From positions 124,001-188,000 of the forward strand of contig NZ_NEHO01000005.1 of NCBI RefSeq assembly GCF_002113375.1: a stretch of 64,000 nucleotides of DNA, read 5' to 3'. The position numbers and the translations under genes were made by a program. Positions 9,160 to 17,069 of this stretch are shown piece by piece. The first letter of the stretch is position 1. Every line of letters starts with the position of its first letter. Source of the stretch: Pseudomonas sp. R37(2017) (GTDB lineage Bacteria > Pseudomonadota > Gammaproteobacteria > Pseudomonadales > Pseudomonadaceae). The notes under the pieces are model-generated. The model had not been told where the DNA came from. It worked only from the letters and a program-made list of their open reading frames with translations, and searched no databases.

Positions 9160-9294
9160 AAGGCTTCTCGGTCGGTCAGGGCGGCAAGTATGTCTGGATT
9201 CCATGAACTGCCCATTCAGACTTTGTGACAATTGATAACAGCGCCCACGGGACGAGCGGACTAAGCCTTGGAGGGAACCCTCTAGGACGGACTT

Positions 9295-11529
9295 ATGCGC
9301 ACAGGGATGATGGCGTTGGCGCTGGGTCTGCTGACCTTGCGTTTTTTACCGGCATTACCGCCGGTCTGGTTGTGGCTGGCGATGCCGGTGGTGGGTCTGA
9401 TGTTGCTGCCGTTCAGGACTTTTCCGGTGGCGTTTTACTTGTTCGGATTGAGTTGGGCTTGCGCGAATGCGCAGTGGGCGCTGGATGACCGCTTGCCGCC
9501 GACGCTGGATGGGGAAACCCGCTGGATCGAGGGGCGGGTCACTGGCTTGCCCCGGCATGACGACGGTGCGGTGCGTTTCGAATTGACCGACATCCAGTCC
9601 CGGCGTACCCGGCTGCCGCGGCAAATGCGCCTGGCCTGGTACGGCGGGCCGCCTGTGAACAGTGGCGAACGCTGGCACCTGGCAGTCAAGCTGAAGCGCC
9701 CGGTCGGGCTGCTCAATCCGCAGGCGTTCGATTACCAGGCCTGGTTGCTGGCACAACGCATCGGGGCAACCGGGACGGTCAAGCAGGGCGAACGCCTTGC
9801 GCCTGCCCAGTGGGCCTGGCGCGATGGAATCCGCCAGCGTTTGTTTACGGTGGATGCCCAAGGGCGAAACGGCGCATTGACGGCATTGGTACTCGGGGAC
9901 GGCGCCGGGTTGAGTCGTGAAGATTGGCAGGTATTGCAGGACACCGGCACGGTGCATCTGTTGGTGATTTCCGGGCAGCACATCGGATTGCTGGCGGGCG
10001 TTGTCTATCTGCTGATCGCCGGCCTGGCCCGTATCGGGTTATGGCCGAAGCGTTTGCCATGGTTGCATTGGGCATGTGGCCTGGCATTCGCCGCTGCGCT
10101 CGGTTACGGGATGCTGGCCGGGTTCGGGGTGCCGGTGCGACGGGCCTGCCTGATGATTGGTCTGGTGTTGTTGTGGCGTCTACGGTTTCGTCATCTCGGC
10201 ATGTGGTGGCCACTGTTGTTGGCACTCAATGGCATTTTGCTGCTGGAGCCCCTGGCGAGTCTTCAGCCTGGTTTCTGGCTGTCGTTCGCTGCCGTGGCCG
10301 TCTTGATATTGACCTTTGGCGGTCGCTTGGGGCCGTGGCGTTGGTGGCAAACCTGGACCCGTGCCCAGTGGCTGATTGCAATCGGGTTGTGCCCGTTGTT
10401 ACTGGCACTGGGGTTGCCAATCAGTCTCAGCGGGCCGCTGGCCAATCTGTTCGCAGTGCCCTGGATCAGTCTGGTGGTGCTGCCACCGGCATTGCTCGGG
10501 ACGCTGTTGCTGCCGGTGCCCTATGTGGGGGAGAAATTGCTGTGGCTGGCGGGGGGCTTGATTGATGGGTGGTTCAGGGGACTGGGACTCGTCTCCGCTG
10601 AGGTTCCCGCGTGGGTGCCCACGGCCGTTCCGCTATGGGCCTGGGTAATCGGTGCCATTGGCGCTGTTCTGCTATTGCTGCCGCGAGGCGTACCGATGCG
10701 CCCGCTGGGGTGGCCCATGCTGTTGATGCTGGTTTTCGCGCCACGGCCGATGGTGCAGGAAGGCATGGCTGAAGTCTGGCAGCTGGATGTCGGTCAGGGC
10801 CTGGCGATCGTCGTGCGTACCCGTCATCACGCGATGCTGTATGACGCCGGACCACGTTTCGGTGAACTCGACCAAGGGGAGCGGGTGGTGCTGCCGGCGT
10901 TGCGCAAACTGGGGGTGAAGGGCCTCGACCTGATGCTGATCAGCCATGCCCATGCCGATCACGCCGGTGGTGCCAGGGCGGTTGCCAAGGGTTTGCCGGT
11001 GAACCGGGTGGTCAGTGGTGAGCCGTCGGACTTGCCTGTGGCGTTAAGGGCCGAGCGGTGTGAAAGCGGTCGACAATGGACCTGGGATGACGTCGATTTC
11101 CAGCTTTGGCACTGGCCGTTGGCCGAAGACAGCAACCAGAACTCCTGTGTCTTGCTGATCGAGGCCAATGGCGAACGGTTGCTGTTGAGCGGCGACATCG
11201 ATGCCGCCGCCGAGAAAGCCTTGCTGGACAGTCCGTTGGCCTTGCCCACCGATTGGCTGCAGGCGCCGCACCACGGCAGTCGCACTTCTTCGTCCAACGC
11301 CCTGCTGGATGTCCTGCAACCCAAAGGCGCGCTGATCTCCCGCGGCCAGGGCAATTCGTTTGGCCACCCGCATCCAACGGTCATCGCGCGTTATCAAAAA
11401 CGTGGAATGGCGATCTACGACAGCGTCGAACAGGGTGCCATTCGTCTGCAACTGGGGCGCTTCGAGTCGCCGTGGTCAATGCGCCAGGAGCGGCGTTTCT
11501 GGCGCGATCCGCCGCCACTGGAGCAATAA
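9295..11529 (+). CDS. comEC: ComEC/Rec2 family DNA-internalisation channel protein
   Basis: 744 residues. N-terminal membrane and DUF4131 region (about 1-200), Competence domain with many hydrophobic helices (about 200-480), and a C-terminal metallo-beta-lactamase-like domain from about 500 (LDVGQGLAIVVRTRHH, then the metal-binding SHAHADHAGG near residue 550 and APHHGSRTSSS). It forms the inner-membrane channel for single-stranded DNA uptake in transformation. It precedes exbB/exbD, an order shared with PA2984-PA2982. Whether the strain is naturally competent cannot be judged from this window. Confidence 0.93.
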   Translation: MRTGMMALALGLLTLRFLPALPPVWLWLAMPVVGLMLLPFRTFPVAFYLFGLSWACANAQWALDDRLPPTLDGETRWIEGRVTGLPRHDDGAVRFELTDIQSRRTRLPRQMRLAWYGGPPVNSGERWHLAVKLKRPVGLLNPQAFDYQAWLLAQRIGATGTVKQGERLAPAQWAWRDGIRQRLFTVDAQGRNGALTALVLGDGAGLSREDWQVLQDTGTVHLLVISGQHIGLLAGVVYLLIAGLARIGLWPKRLPWLHWACGLAFAAALGYGMLAGFGVPVRRACLMIGLVLLWRLRFRHLGMWWPLLLALNGILLLEPLASLQPGFWLSFAAVAVLILTFGGRLGPWRWWQTWTRAQWLIAIGLCPLLLALGLPISLSGPLANLFAVPWISLVVLPPALLGTLLLPVPYVGEKLLWLAGGLIDGWFRGLGLVSAEVPAWVPTAVPLWAWVIGAIGAVLLLLPRGVPMRPLGWPMLLMLVFAPRPMVQEGMAEVWQLDVGQGLAIVVRTRHHAMLYDAGPRFGELDQGERVVLPALRKLGVKGLDLMLISHAHADHAGGARAVAKGLPVNRVVSGEPSDLPVALRAERCESGRQWTWDDVDFQLWHWPLAEDSNQNSCVLLIEANGERLLLSGDIDAAAEKALLDSPLALPTDWLQAPHHGSRTSSSNALLDVLQPKGALISRGQGNSFGHPHPTVIARYQKRGMAIYDSVEQGAIRLQLGRFESPWSMRQERRFWRDPPPLEQ

Positions 11530-11627
11530 GCGGGCGTTGTTGAACGCCGACCGGATGCGACATCACGGTCTTCGGTGCTTGCACCCCCTATGTTAGAGTG
11601 GCGCACTTTTTCGAGGGGACTGTCACT

Positions 11628-12263
11628 GTGTGGGAATTGGTCAAATCCGGCGGCTGGATGATGCTGCCGATCATTCTGAGTTCCATCGTGGCCATGGCCA
11701 TCGTCGCCGAGCGTATCTGGACGCTGCGCGCCAGCCGCGTGACCCCGGAGCACTTGCTCGGGCAGGTCTGGGTCTGGATCAAGGACAAACAGCTCAATAA
11801 GGACAAACTCAAGGAACTGCGCGCCGACTCGCCTTTGGGCGAGATCCTGGCGGCCGGCCTGGCCAACTCCAAGCATGGTCGCGAGATCATGAAGGAGTGC
11901 ATCGAAGAGGCCGCCCAGCGGGTCATCCATGAGCTCGAGCGCTACATCAGCACCCTGGGCACCATCGCCGCCATGGCGCCATTGCTGGGCCTGCTGGGTA
12001 CGGTGCTGGGCATGATCGACATTTTCAGCGCATTCACAGGCTCGGGCATGACCACCAACGCCTCGGTACTGGCCGGTGGTATTTCCAAGGCTCTGATCAC
12101 CACGGCTGCAGGCCTGATGGTGGGTATCCCCGCGGTGTTCTTCCATCGCTTCCTGCTACGCCGGATCGATGAACTGGTGGTGGGCATGGAGCAGGAAGCG
12201 ATCAAACTGGTCGAGGTGGTGCAGGGCGACCGCGATGTGGACCTGTCCGGGAGCAAAGCGTGA
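11628..12263 (+). CDS. exbB: ExbB/TolQ/MotA-family proton channel protein
   Basis: 211 residues with three membrane helices: WMMLPIILSSIVAMAIVAER near the N-terminus and the pair around LGTIAAMAPLLGLLGTVLGM and GGISKALITTAAGLMVGIPA, the conserved proton-channel core. GTG 11628 was chosen because AGGGG lies 10 bp upstream and VWELVKSGGWMM is the usual start; GTG 11598 is possible. It pairs with the adjacent ExbD. Known complexes of this family energise TonB or Tol systems; no TonB gene is adjacent here. Confidence 0.9.
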   Translation: MWELVKSGGWMMLPIILSSIVAMAIVAERIWTLRASRVTPEHLLGQVWVWIKDKQLNKDKLKELRADSPLGEILAAGLANSKHGREIMKECIEEAAQRVIHELERYISTLGTIAAMAPLLGLLGTVLGMIDIFSAFTGSGMTTNASVLAGGISKALITTAAGLMVGIPAVFFHRFLLRRIDELVVGMEQEAIKLVEVVQGDRDVDLSGSKA

Positions 12264-12688
12264 AATTCCGTCGCAAGCCACGGGAAACAGTGGACATCAA
12301 CCTCGCGTCGTTGATCGATGTGGTGTTCATCCTGCTGCTGTTTTTCGTCGTGACCACCACCTTCACCCGTGAAACCCAGCTGCGCGTCGATCTGCCGGAA
12401 GCGGTCAGCGGCACGCCCGCCGACGATCAAGGCAAGCCTCTGGACATCACCATCAGCGCCGACGGCGTGTTCTCGGTGAACAACCAGATCCTGGCGAAGA
12501 GTGACCTGGCCTCGTTGATGGATGCGCTGCAAAAAGAAGCCAACGGCGACACCAACCGGCCGTTGTCCATCAGCGCGGACGGCAAGACCCAGCATCAGTC
12601 CGTGGTGACTGCCATGGATGCGGCCGGCAAACTAGGTTTCAGTCACTTGCGCATGACCACTGTCGAGGCGGCGCCTCCCGCGCCCTGA
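12260..12688 (+). CDS. exbD: ExbD/TolR-family protein
   Basis: 142 residues. A short basic cytoplasmic start ([20 protein letters not shown]) runs into a single helix [15 protein letters not shown] containing the proton-relay Asp of LIDVVFILL, followed by a periplasmic domain of about 90 residues. It overlaps exbB by four bases and touches lpxK, so translational coupling is expected. It works with ExbB as a proton-driven motor in the inner membrane. Confidence 0.92.
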   Translation: MKFRRKPRETVDINLASLIDVVFILLLFFVVTTTFTRETQLRVDLPEAVSGTPADDQGKPLDITISADGVFSVNNQILAKSDLASLMDALQKEANGDTNRPLSISADGKTQHQSVVTAMDAAGKLGFSHLRMTTVEAAPPAP

Positions 12689-13698
12689 TGACCATGTCCG
12701 ATCGATTGCTCGCCGCGTGGTATGACGGTCATCCAGCCCTGAAGCTGTTACAGCCACTGGAATGGTTGTACCGGCGAGTGGTCATGAACAAGCGCAAGCG
12801 CTTTCTGGCGGGTGAGGGCGAGATCTATCAGCCGCCGGTGCCGCTGATCGTGGTCGGCAACATCACCGTGGGCGGCACCGGCAAGACGCCGCTGATTCTA
12901 TGGATGATCGAGCACTGCAAGCGCAGCGGTCTGCGGGTCGGCGTGGTCAGTCGCGGCTACGGCGCCAAACCGCCGCATTTGCCGTGGCGGGTCGAGGCCG
13001 AGCAAAGCGCCGACGTTGCCGGCGATGAGCCGTTGCTGCTCGTCCAGCGCACGGGCGTGCCGTTGATGATCGACCCCAATCGCAGCAACGCCGTCAAAGC
13101 CCTGCTGGCCAGTGAGCCGCTGGACCTGATCCTGTCCGACGACGGCATGCAGCACTACCGCCTGGCCCGTGACCTGGAGCTGGTGCTGATTGACGCCGCC
13201 CGAGGCCTGGGCAACCGCCGTTGCCTGCCGGCCGGGCCATTGCGTGAACCGGTCGAGCGCCTGCAAAGCGTCGATGCGGTGCTCTACAACGGTGCCGTAG
13301 ACGACCGCGATGATGGATTTGCCTTTCAATTGCAACCCACCGCGCTGGTCAACCTGCGCAGCGGCGAACGACGTCCCCTCGACTACTTTGACGCAGGCCA
13401 GTCTGTGCACGCGGTGGCCGGCATCGGCAACCCGCAACGTTTCTTCAAGACCCTCGAAACGCTACACTGGCAACCGGTTCCTCATGCGTTTGCCGACCAC
13501 GCCGAATACAGCGTGGAGGCTTTGAATTTCACACCGTCATTGCCGTTGGTAATGACGGAAAAGGACGCGGTGAAATGCCGTGCCTTTGCCGCCGCCGACT
13601 GGTGGTACCTGGCGGTCGATGCCGTGCCGTCGACGGCCTTCGTGGCCTGGTTCGACACACAGCTGATGCGCCTGCTGCCGGCTCGTTTGTTGCCTTAA
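12688..13698 (+). CDS. lpxK: Tetraacyldisaccharide 4'-kinase
   Basis: 336 residues, the usual LpxK length. It phosphorylates the 4' position of the lipid A precursor at the inner membrane to give lipid IVA. Visible: the glycine-rich P-loop [12 protein letters not shown] near residue 57, [27 protein letters not shown] and the C-terminal FADHAEYS region. The start ATG 12688 overlaps the exbD stop. It lies in a run of envelope genes (lpxK, kdsB, murB). Confidence 0.96.
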   Translation: MTMSDRLLAAWYDGHPALKLLQPLEWLYRRVVMNKRKRFLAGEGEIYQPPVPLIVVGNITVGGTGKTPLILWMIEHCKRSGLRVGVVSRGYGAKPPHLPWRVEAEQSADVAGDEPLLLVQRTGVPLMIDPNRSNAVKALLASEPLDLILSDDGMQHYRLARDLELVLIDAARGLGNRRCLPAGPLREPVERLQSVDAVLYNGAVDDRDDGFAFQLQPTALVNLRSGERRPLDYFDAGQSVHAVAGIGNPQRFFKTLETLHWQPVPHAFADHAEYSVEALNFTPSLPLVMTEKDAVKCRAFAAADWWYLAVDAVPSTAFVAWFDTQLMRLLPARLLP

Positions 13699-13722
13699 CT
13701 CCGTTTTTTCCAGGGAATGCTC

Positions 13723-13908
13723 ATGGACACCAAATTGCTCGATATCCTCGCTTGCCCGGTCTGCAAAGGCCCGCTCAAGCTCAGCGCAGACAAGACCGAG
13801 CTGATCAGCAAGGGTGCAGGCCTGGCCTACCCGATTCGCGACGGCATCCCGGTGATGCTCGAATCCGAAGCGCGCACCCTGACCACCGACGAGCGCCTGG
13901 ATAAATGA
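13723..13908 (+). CDS. Trm112-family zinc-ribbon-like protein (YcaR type)
   Basis: 61 residues: [20 protein letters not shown], then [14 protein letters not shown], the typical Trm112 fold. The bacterial form keeps only the CPVC pair, as here. ATG 13723 is preferred over the ATG two codons earlier. It sits between lpxK and kdsB, and its stop overlaps the kdsB start by four bases. Its bacterial partner is not established; position suggests a link with LPS synthesis. Confidence 0.9.
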   Translation: MDTKLLDILACPVCKGPLKLSADKTELISKGAGLAYPIRDGIPVMLESEARTLTTDERLDK

Positions 13909-14669
13909 CCACAGCCTTTACCGTTGTCATTCCATCGCGCTATGCCTCCACCCGTCTGCCGGGCAAGCCACTGCTGCTGATCGCCGGCAAGCCGATGATC
14001 CAGCACGTCTGGGAACAGGCAAGCAAAAGCAGCGCCGAGCGGGTGGTCGTGGCCACCGACGATGCGCGCATCGTCGAGGCTTGCAAAGGCTTTGGTGCCG
14101 AAGTGGTGCTGACCCGTGAAGATCACAACTCCGGCACCGATCGCCTGGCCGAAGTCGCGATGCAGCTGGGCCTGGCGCCCGATGCCATAGTGGTCAATGT
14201 CCAGGGCGACGAGCCGCTGATCCCGCCGAGCGTGATCGATCAGGTCGCCGCCAACCTGGCCGCCCATACCGAAGCACGCATGGCCACCCTGGCCGAGCCG
14301 ATCGAAGACGCGGACACCCTGTTCAATCCCAACGTGGTCAAGGTCGTCAGTGACCTCAATGGCCTGGCGCTGACGTTCAGTCGCGCCACCTTGCCCTGGG
14401 CGCGGGATGCATTCGCCGTGAACCCCGAGCAGTTGCCCGAAGGCGTGCCGTATCGCCGTCATATCGGCATCTATGCCTACCGCGCCGGTTTCCTGCAGGA
14501 TTTCGTCAGCTGGGGTCCCTGCTGGCTGGAAAACACCGAGTGCCTGGAACAGCTGCGTGCCCTGTGGCACGGCGTGCGGATTCACGTCGCCGACGCACTG
14601 ATCGCGCCGCCAGCCGGTGTCGATACCGCTGAAGACCTTGAGCGCGTTCGTCGCCTGCTGGAGGCGTGA
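13905..14669 (+). CDS. kdsB: 3-deoxy-manno-octulosonate cytidylyltransferase
   Basis: 254 residues, the standard KdsB length. It activates Kdo with CTP to CMP-Kdo for LPS inner core assembly. Seen: the nucleotide-binding [15 protein letters not shown] at residues 7-21, [19 protein letters not shown] and [13 protein letters not shown]. It overlaps trm112 upstream and the phosphatase gene downstream, so it belongs to one transcription unit. Confidence 0.97.
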   Translation: MTTAFTVVIPSRYASTRLPGKPLLLIAGKPMIQHVWEQASKSSAERVVVATDDARIVEACKGFGAEVVLTREDHNSGTDRLAEVAMQLGLAPDAIVVNVQGDEPLIPPSVIDQVAANLAAHTEARMATLAEPIEDADTLFNPNVVKVVSDLNGLALTFSRATLPWARDAFAVNPEQLPEGVPYRRHIGIYAYRAGFLQDFVSWGPCWLENTECLEQLRALWHGVRIHVADALIAPPAGVDTAEDLERVRRLLEA

Positions 14670-15133
14670 TGCGGGTTCTGTTTGTCTGCCTGGGCAACAT
14701 CTGCCGCTCTCCCACGGCCGAAGGCGTACTGCGACACAAGTTGCGTGAGGCGGGGCTGGCCGACCAGGTCGAAGTCGCCTCCGCCGGCACCGGTGACTGG
14801 CATGTCGGCAAGGCGCCGGACAAGCGCAGTCAGGCCGCGGCGAAGCTGCGCGGTTATGACTTGTCCGCCCAGCGCGCGCAACAAGTCAGCCGTGCCGATT
14901 TCGCCACCTATGACCTGATCCTGGCGATGGACAACAGCAACCTGCGCAACCTCAAGGCCTTGCAGCCGGCCAAGGGCAAGGCCGAACTCGACCTGTTCCT
15001 GCATCGCTACCATTCGCCGGTCGATGAAGTGCCGGATCCGTACTACGACGGCGAACAAGGCTTCGAGCAGGTGCTGGACCTGATCGAGCACGCCAGTGAT
15101 TTGCTGGTGATCGAATTGAAGGGGCGGTTATGA
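14669..15133 (+). CDS. Low-molecular-weight protein-tyrosine phosphatase
   Basis: 154 residues. Catalytic P-loop C-X5-R-S at residues 7-14 (VCLGNICRSPTAEG), and the acid/base Asp in VPDPYYDGE. Start chosen at ATG 14669, which overlaps the kdsB TGA; a GTG one codon earlier is open. It overlaps murB by four bases. Cytoplasmic; in other bacteria such enzymes act on tyrosine kinases for polysaccharides or on arginine phosphate, but no kinase is adjacent here. Confidence 0.93.
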   Translation: MRVLFVCLGNICRSPTAEGVLRHKLREAGLADQVEVASAGTGDWHVGKAPDKRSQAAAKLRGYDLSAQRAQQVSRADFATYDLILAMDNSNLRNLKALQPAKGKAELDLFLHRYHSPVDEVPDPYYDGEQGFEQVLDLIEHASDLLVIELKGRL

Positions 15134-16149
15134 GTTTGCAGGTTCGATCGCAGGTTTCGCTCAAGCCGTTCAACAGCTTTGGCGTGGATGTCCAGGCCCG
15201 GCTGTTTGCCGAGGCCCATAGCGACGCCGATGTGCGAGAAGCGCTGGCCTATGGGCTGCAGCACAAGGTCCCTGTGCTGGTGATCGGCGGAGGCAGCAAC
15301 CTGCTGCTGACGGCAGATATCGATGCGCTGGTGCTGCGCATGGCCACGCGCGGGATTCGCGTGTTGAGCGATGACGGCAACAAAGTGGTGATCGAAGCGG
15401 AGGCGGGCGAGCCCTGGCACCCGTTCGTGCAACACACGCTGGCGCTGGGATTGTCCGGTCTGGAAAACCTCAGCCTGATTCCCGGCACCGTCGGTGCGGC
15501 ACCGATGCAGAACATCGGTGCCTATGGGGTTGAGATCAAGGATGTATTCGCCGGCCTCACCGCCCTCGATCGCCAGAGTGGCGAACTGCGCGACTTCACC
15601 CTGCAAGCGTGCAACTTCGCTTACCGCGACAGTCTGTTCAAGCAGGAACCGGGACGCTGGTTGATCCTGCGTGTGCGCTTCGTCCTCGATCGCTCCGCGC
15701 ATTTGCATCTGGAATACGGTCCGGTGCGCCAGCGCCTGACCGAACAAGGCATCGAGCATCCGACCGCCAGCGATGTCAGCCAGGCCATTTGCAGCATCCG
15801 CAACGAAAAACTGCCAGACCCCGCGGTGCTGGGAAATGCCGGCAGTTTTTTCAAGAACCCCCTGGTGTCAGCGGCACTGGCTGAACGGCTCAAGGGCGAA
15901 TACCCGGACCTGGTGGCCTATGCGCAACCCGACGGGCAGATGAAGCTGGCTGCCGGCTGGTTGATCGAGCGGGCAGGGTGGAAGGGTTTCCGTGAGGCCG
16001 ACGCTGGCGTGCATAAATTGCAGGCGCTGGTGCTGGTCAATTACGGGAGCGCAAGCGGATTGCAATTGCTCGATCTGGCGCAGCGCATCCAGAAAGACAT
16101 TTTCGAACGTTTCCACGTCGAGCTGGAAATGGAGCCGAACAGGTATTAG
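15130..16149 (+). CDS. murB: UDP-N-acetylenolpyruvoylglucosamine reductase
   Basis: 339 residues, type I MurB. It reduces UDP-GlcNAc-enolpyruvate to UDP-MurNAc with NADPH. Seen: FAD-binding segment VIGGGSNLLLTADIDALVL, PGTVGAAPMQNIGAYGVEIKD, and the catalytic region RNEKLPDPAVLGNAGSFFKNP with the active-site Ser. The C-terminal domain ends ELEMEPNRY. Last gene of the comEC-to-murB run; a tandem repeat array begins nine bases after its stop codon. Confidence 0.97.
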   Translation: MSLQVRSQVSLKPFNSFGVDVQARLFAEAHSDADVREALAYGLQHKVPVLVIGGGSNLLLTADIDALVLRMATRGIRVLSDDGNKVVIEAEAGEPWHPFVQHTLALGLSGLENLSLIPGTVGAAPMQNIGAYGVEIKDVFAGLTALDRQSGELRDFTLQACNFAYRDSLFKQEPGRWLILRVRFVLDRSAHLHLEYGPVRQRLTEQGIEHPTASDVSQAICSIRNEKLPDPAVLGNAGSFFKNPLVSAALAERLKGEYPDLVAYAQPDGQMKLAAGWLIERAGWKGFREADAGVHKLQALVLVNYGSASGLQLLDLAQRIQKDIFERFHVELEMEPNRY

Positions 16150-16157
16150 AGGAGCAG

Positions 16158-16318
16158 CTTCAAGCTTCAAGCTTCAAGCTTCAAGCTTCAAGCTTCAAGC
16201 TTCAAGCTTCAAGCTTCAAGCTTCAAGCTTCAAGCTTCAAGCTTCAAGCTTCAAGCTTCAAGCTTCAAGCTTCAAGCTTCAAGCGGCAAGCGGCAAGCGG
16301 CAAGCGGCAAGCGGCAAG
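16158..16318. repeat. Heptanucleotide tandem array (18 x CTTCAAG + 5 x CGGCAAG)
   Basis: Eighteen perfect copies of CTTCAAG (16158-16283) followed without interruption by five copies of CGGCAAG (16284-16318), 161 bp in all. Consecutive units create overlapping AAGCTT palindromes. A short region at about 16359-16389 (CTTGAAGCTTGCAGC and GGCTTGCAGC) is complementary to the array and could fold back on it. It lies nine bases beyond the murB stop and before a terminator. Confidence 0.97.
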
Positions 16319-16390
16319 CTACAATCCTTGAATTCAGGCTTTCAGCTGTTTTGCTTCTACTTGAAGCTTGCAGCTTATGGCTTGCAGCTA

Positions 16391-16418
16391 AAAAGCCCTG
16401 TCTCAGCAGGGCTTTTTT
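16391..16418 (+). terminator. Rho-independent terminator downstream of murB
   Basis: Arms AAAAGCCCTG (16391-16400) and CAGGGCTTTT (16407-16416) with a T-tract. It ends the long envelope transcription unit after the tandem array. Confidence 0.88.
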
Positions 16419-16479
16419 GTTAATGCTCGGTTAACTCAGTCAGCTAACGATGCACACTCTTGCTCCACCAAAGGCCCGG

Positions 16480-16499
16480 TGCAGACGCTTGCGTCTGCA
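16480..16499. promoter_or_regulatory. Perfect inverted repeat upstream of the molybdenum-hydroxylase genes
   Basis: Nine-base arms TGCAGACGC and GCGTCTGCA separated by TT, about 100 bp before the 2Fe-2S subunit gene. A second dyad, GTGGGACCCAC, lies nearby at about 16530-16540. Either could be an operator; no regulator gene adjoins the cassette. There is no T-tract, so a terminator is unlikely. Confidence 0.4.
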
Positions 16500-16598
16500 T
16501 AAGAGAGCCCATTAGCCTGAGTCGATCTGCGTGGGACCCACCGAGATCCAGCGGCAGATTGCTCGACCCCATAACTCAAGAAATATTCGGGCGTGCCC

Positions 16599-17069
16599 AT
16601 GATTACCCTGAAGCTCAATGGTCAAGACCATCAACTCGACGTCACCGAGGACATGCCGCTGCTGTGGGCGATCCGCGACGTGGCCGGTTACAACGGCACC
16701 AAATTCGGCTGCGGCATGGGCCTGTGCGGGGCCTGCACCATTCATATCGAAGGGGCTCCGGCACGCAGTTGCATCACGCCCATCGGTTCAGTCGTCGGGC
16801 AGAATGTCAGCACCATCGACAACCTGCATGCCGATCCGATCGGCAAAGTCGTGCAGCAAGCCTGGCTCGACACGGCGGTCGCTCAATGCGGTTTCTGTCA
16901 GGGCGGGCAAATCATGTCGGCGACGGCGCTGCTCAAGTCCCATCCGAACCCGAGCGATGAGCAGATCGAAGAGGCGATGGTCGGTAACATTTGCCGCTGC
17001 GGCACCTACAACCGCATCAAGACTGCGATCCGCCAGGCCTCCACTCACCTGAAGGAGGCCAAGGCATGA
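16599..17069 (+). CDS. 2Fe-2S subunit of a molybdenum hydroxylase (IorA-like)
   Basis: 156 residues. The plant-type ferredoxin cluster is C38, C43, C46 and C58 (GCGMGLCGACTIHIEG), and the second 2Fe-2S cluster is C97, C100, C132 and C134 (QCGFCQGGQIM and NICRCGTYN). This is the small subunit of the two-subunit aldehyde oxidase/isoquinoline 1-oxidoreductase type, which carries electrons from the Mo site to an external acceptor. It overlaps the large-subunit gene by four bases. The start at ATG 16599 has only a weak ribosome-binding site. Confidence 0.93.
   Translation: MITLKLNGQDHQLDVTEDMPLLWAIRDVAGYNGTKFGCGMGLCGACTIHIEGAPARSCITPIGSVVGQNVSTIDNLHADPIGKVVQQAWLDTAVAQCGFCQGGQIMSATALLKSHPNPSDEQIEEAMVGNICRCGTYNRIKTAIRQASTHLKEAKA

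Noticed and set aside
15992..16423. Reading frame encoding repeated SSFKLQA peptides
   Set aside because: It is just the heptanucleotide array read as codons, overlapping murB in another frame, without a ribosome-binding site.
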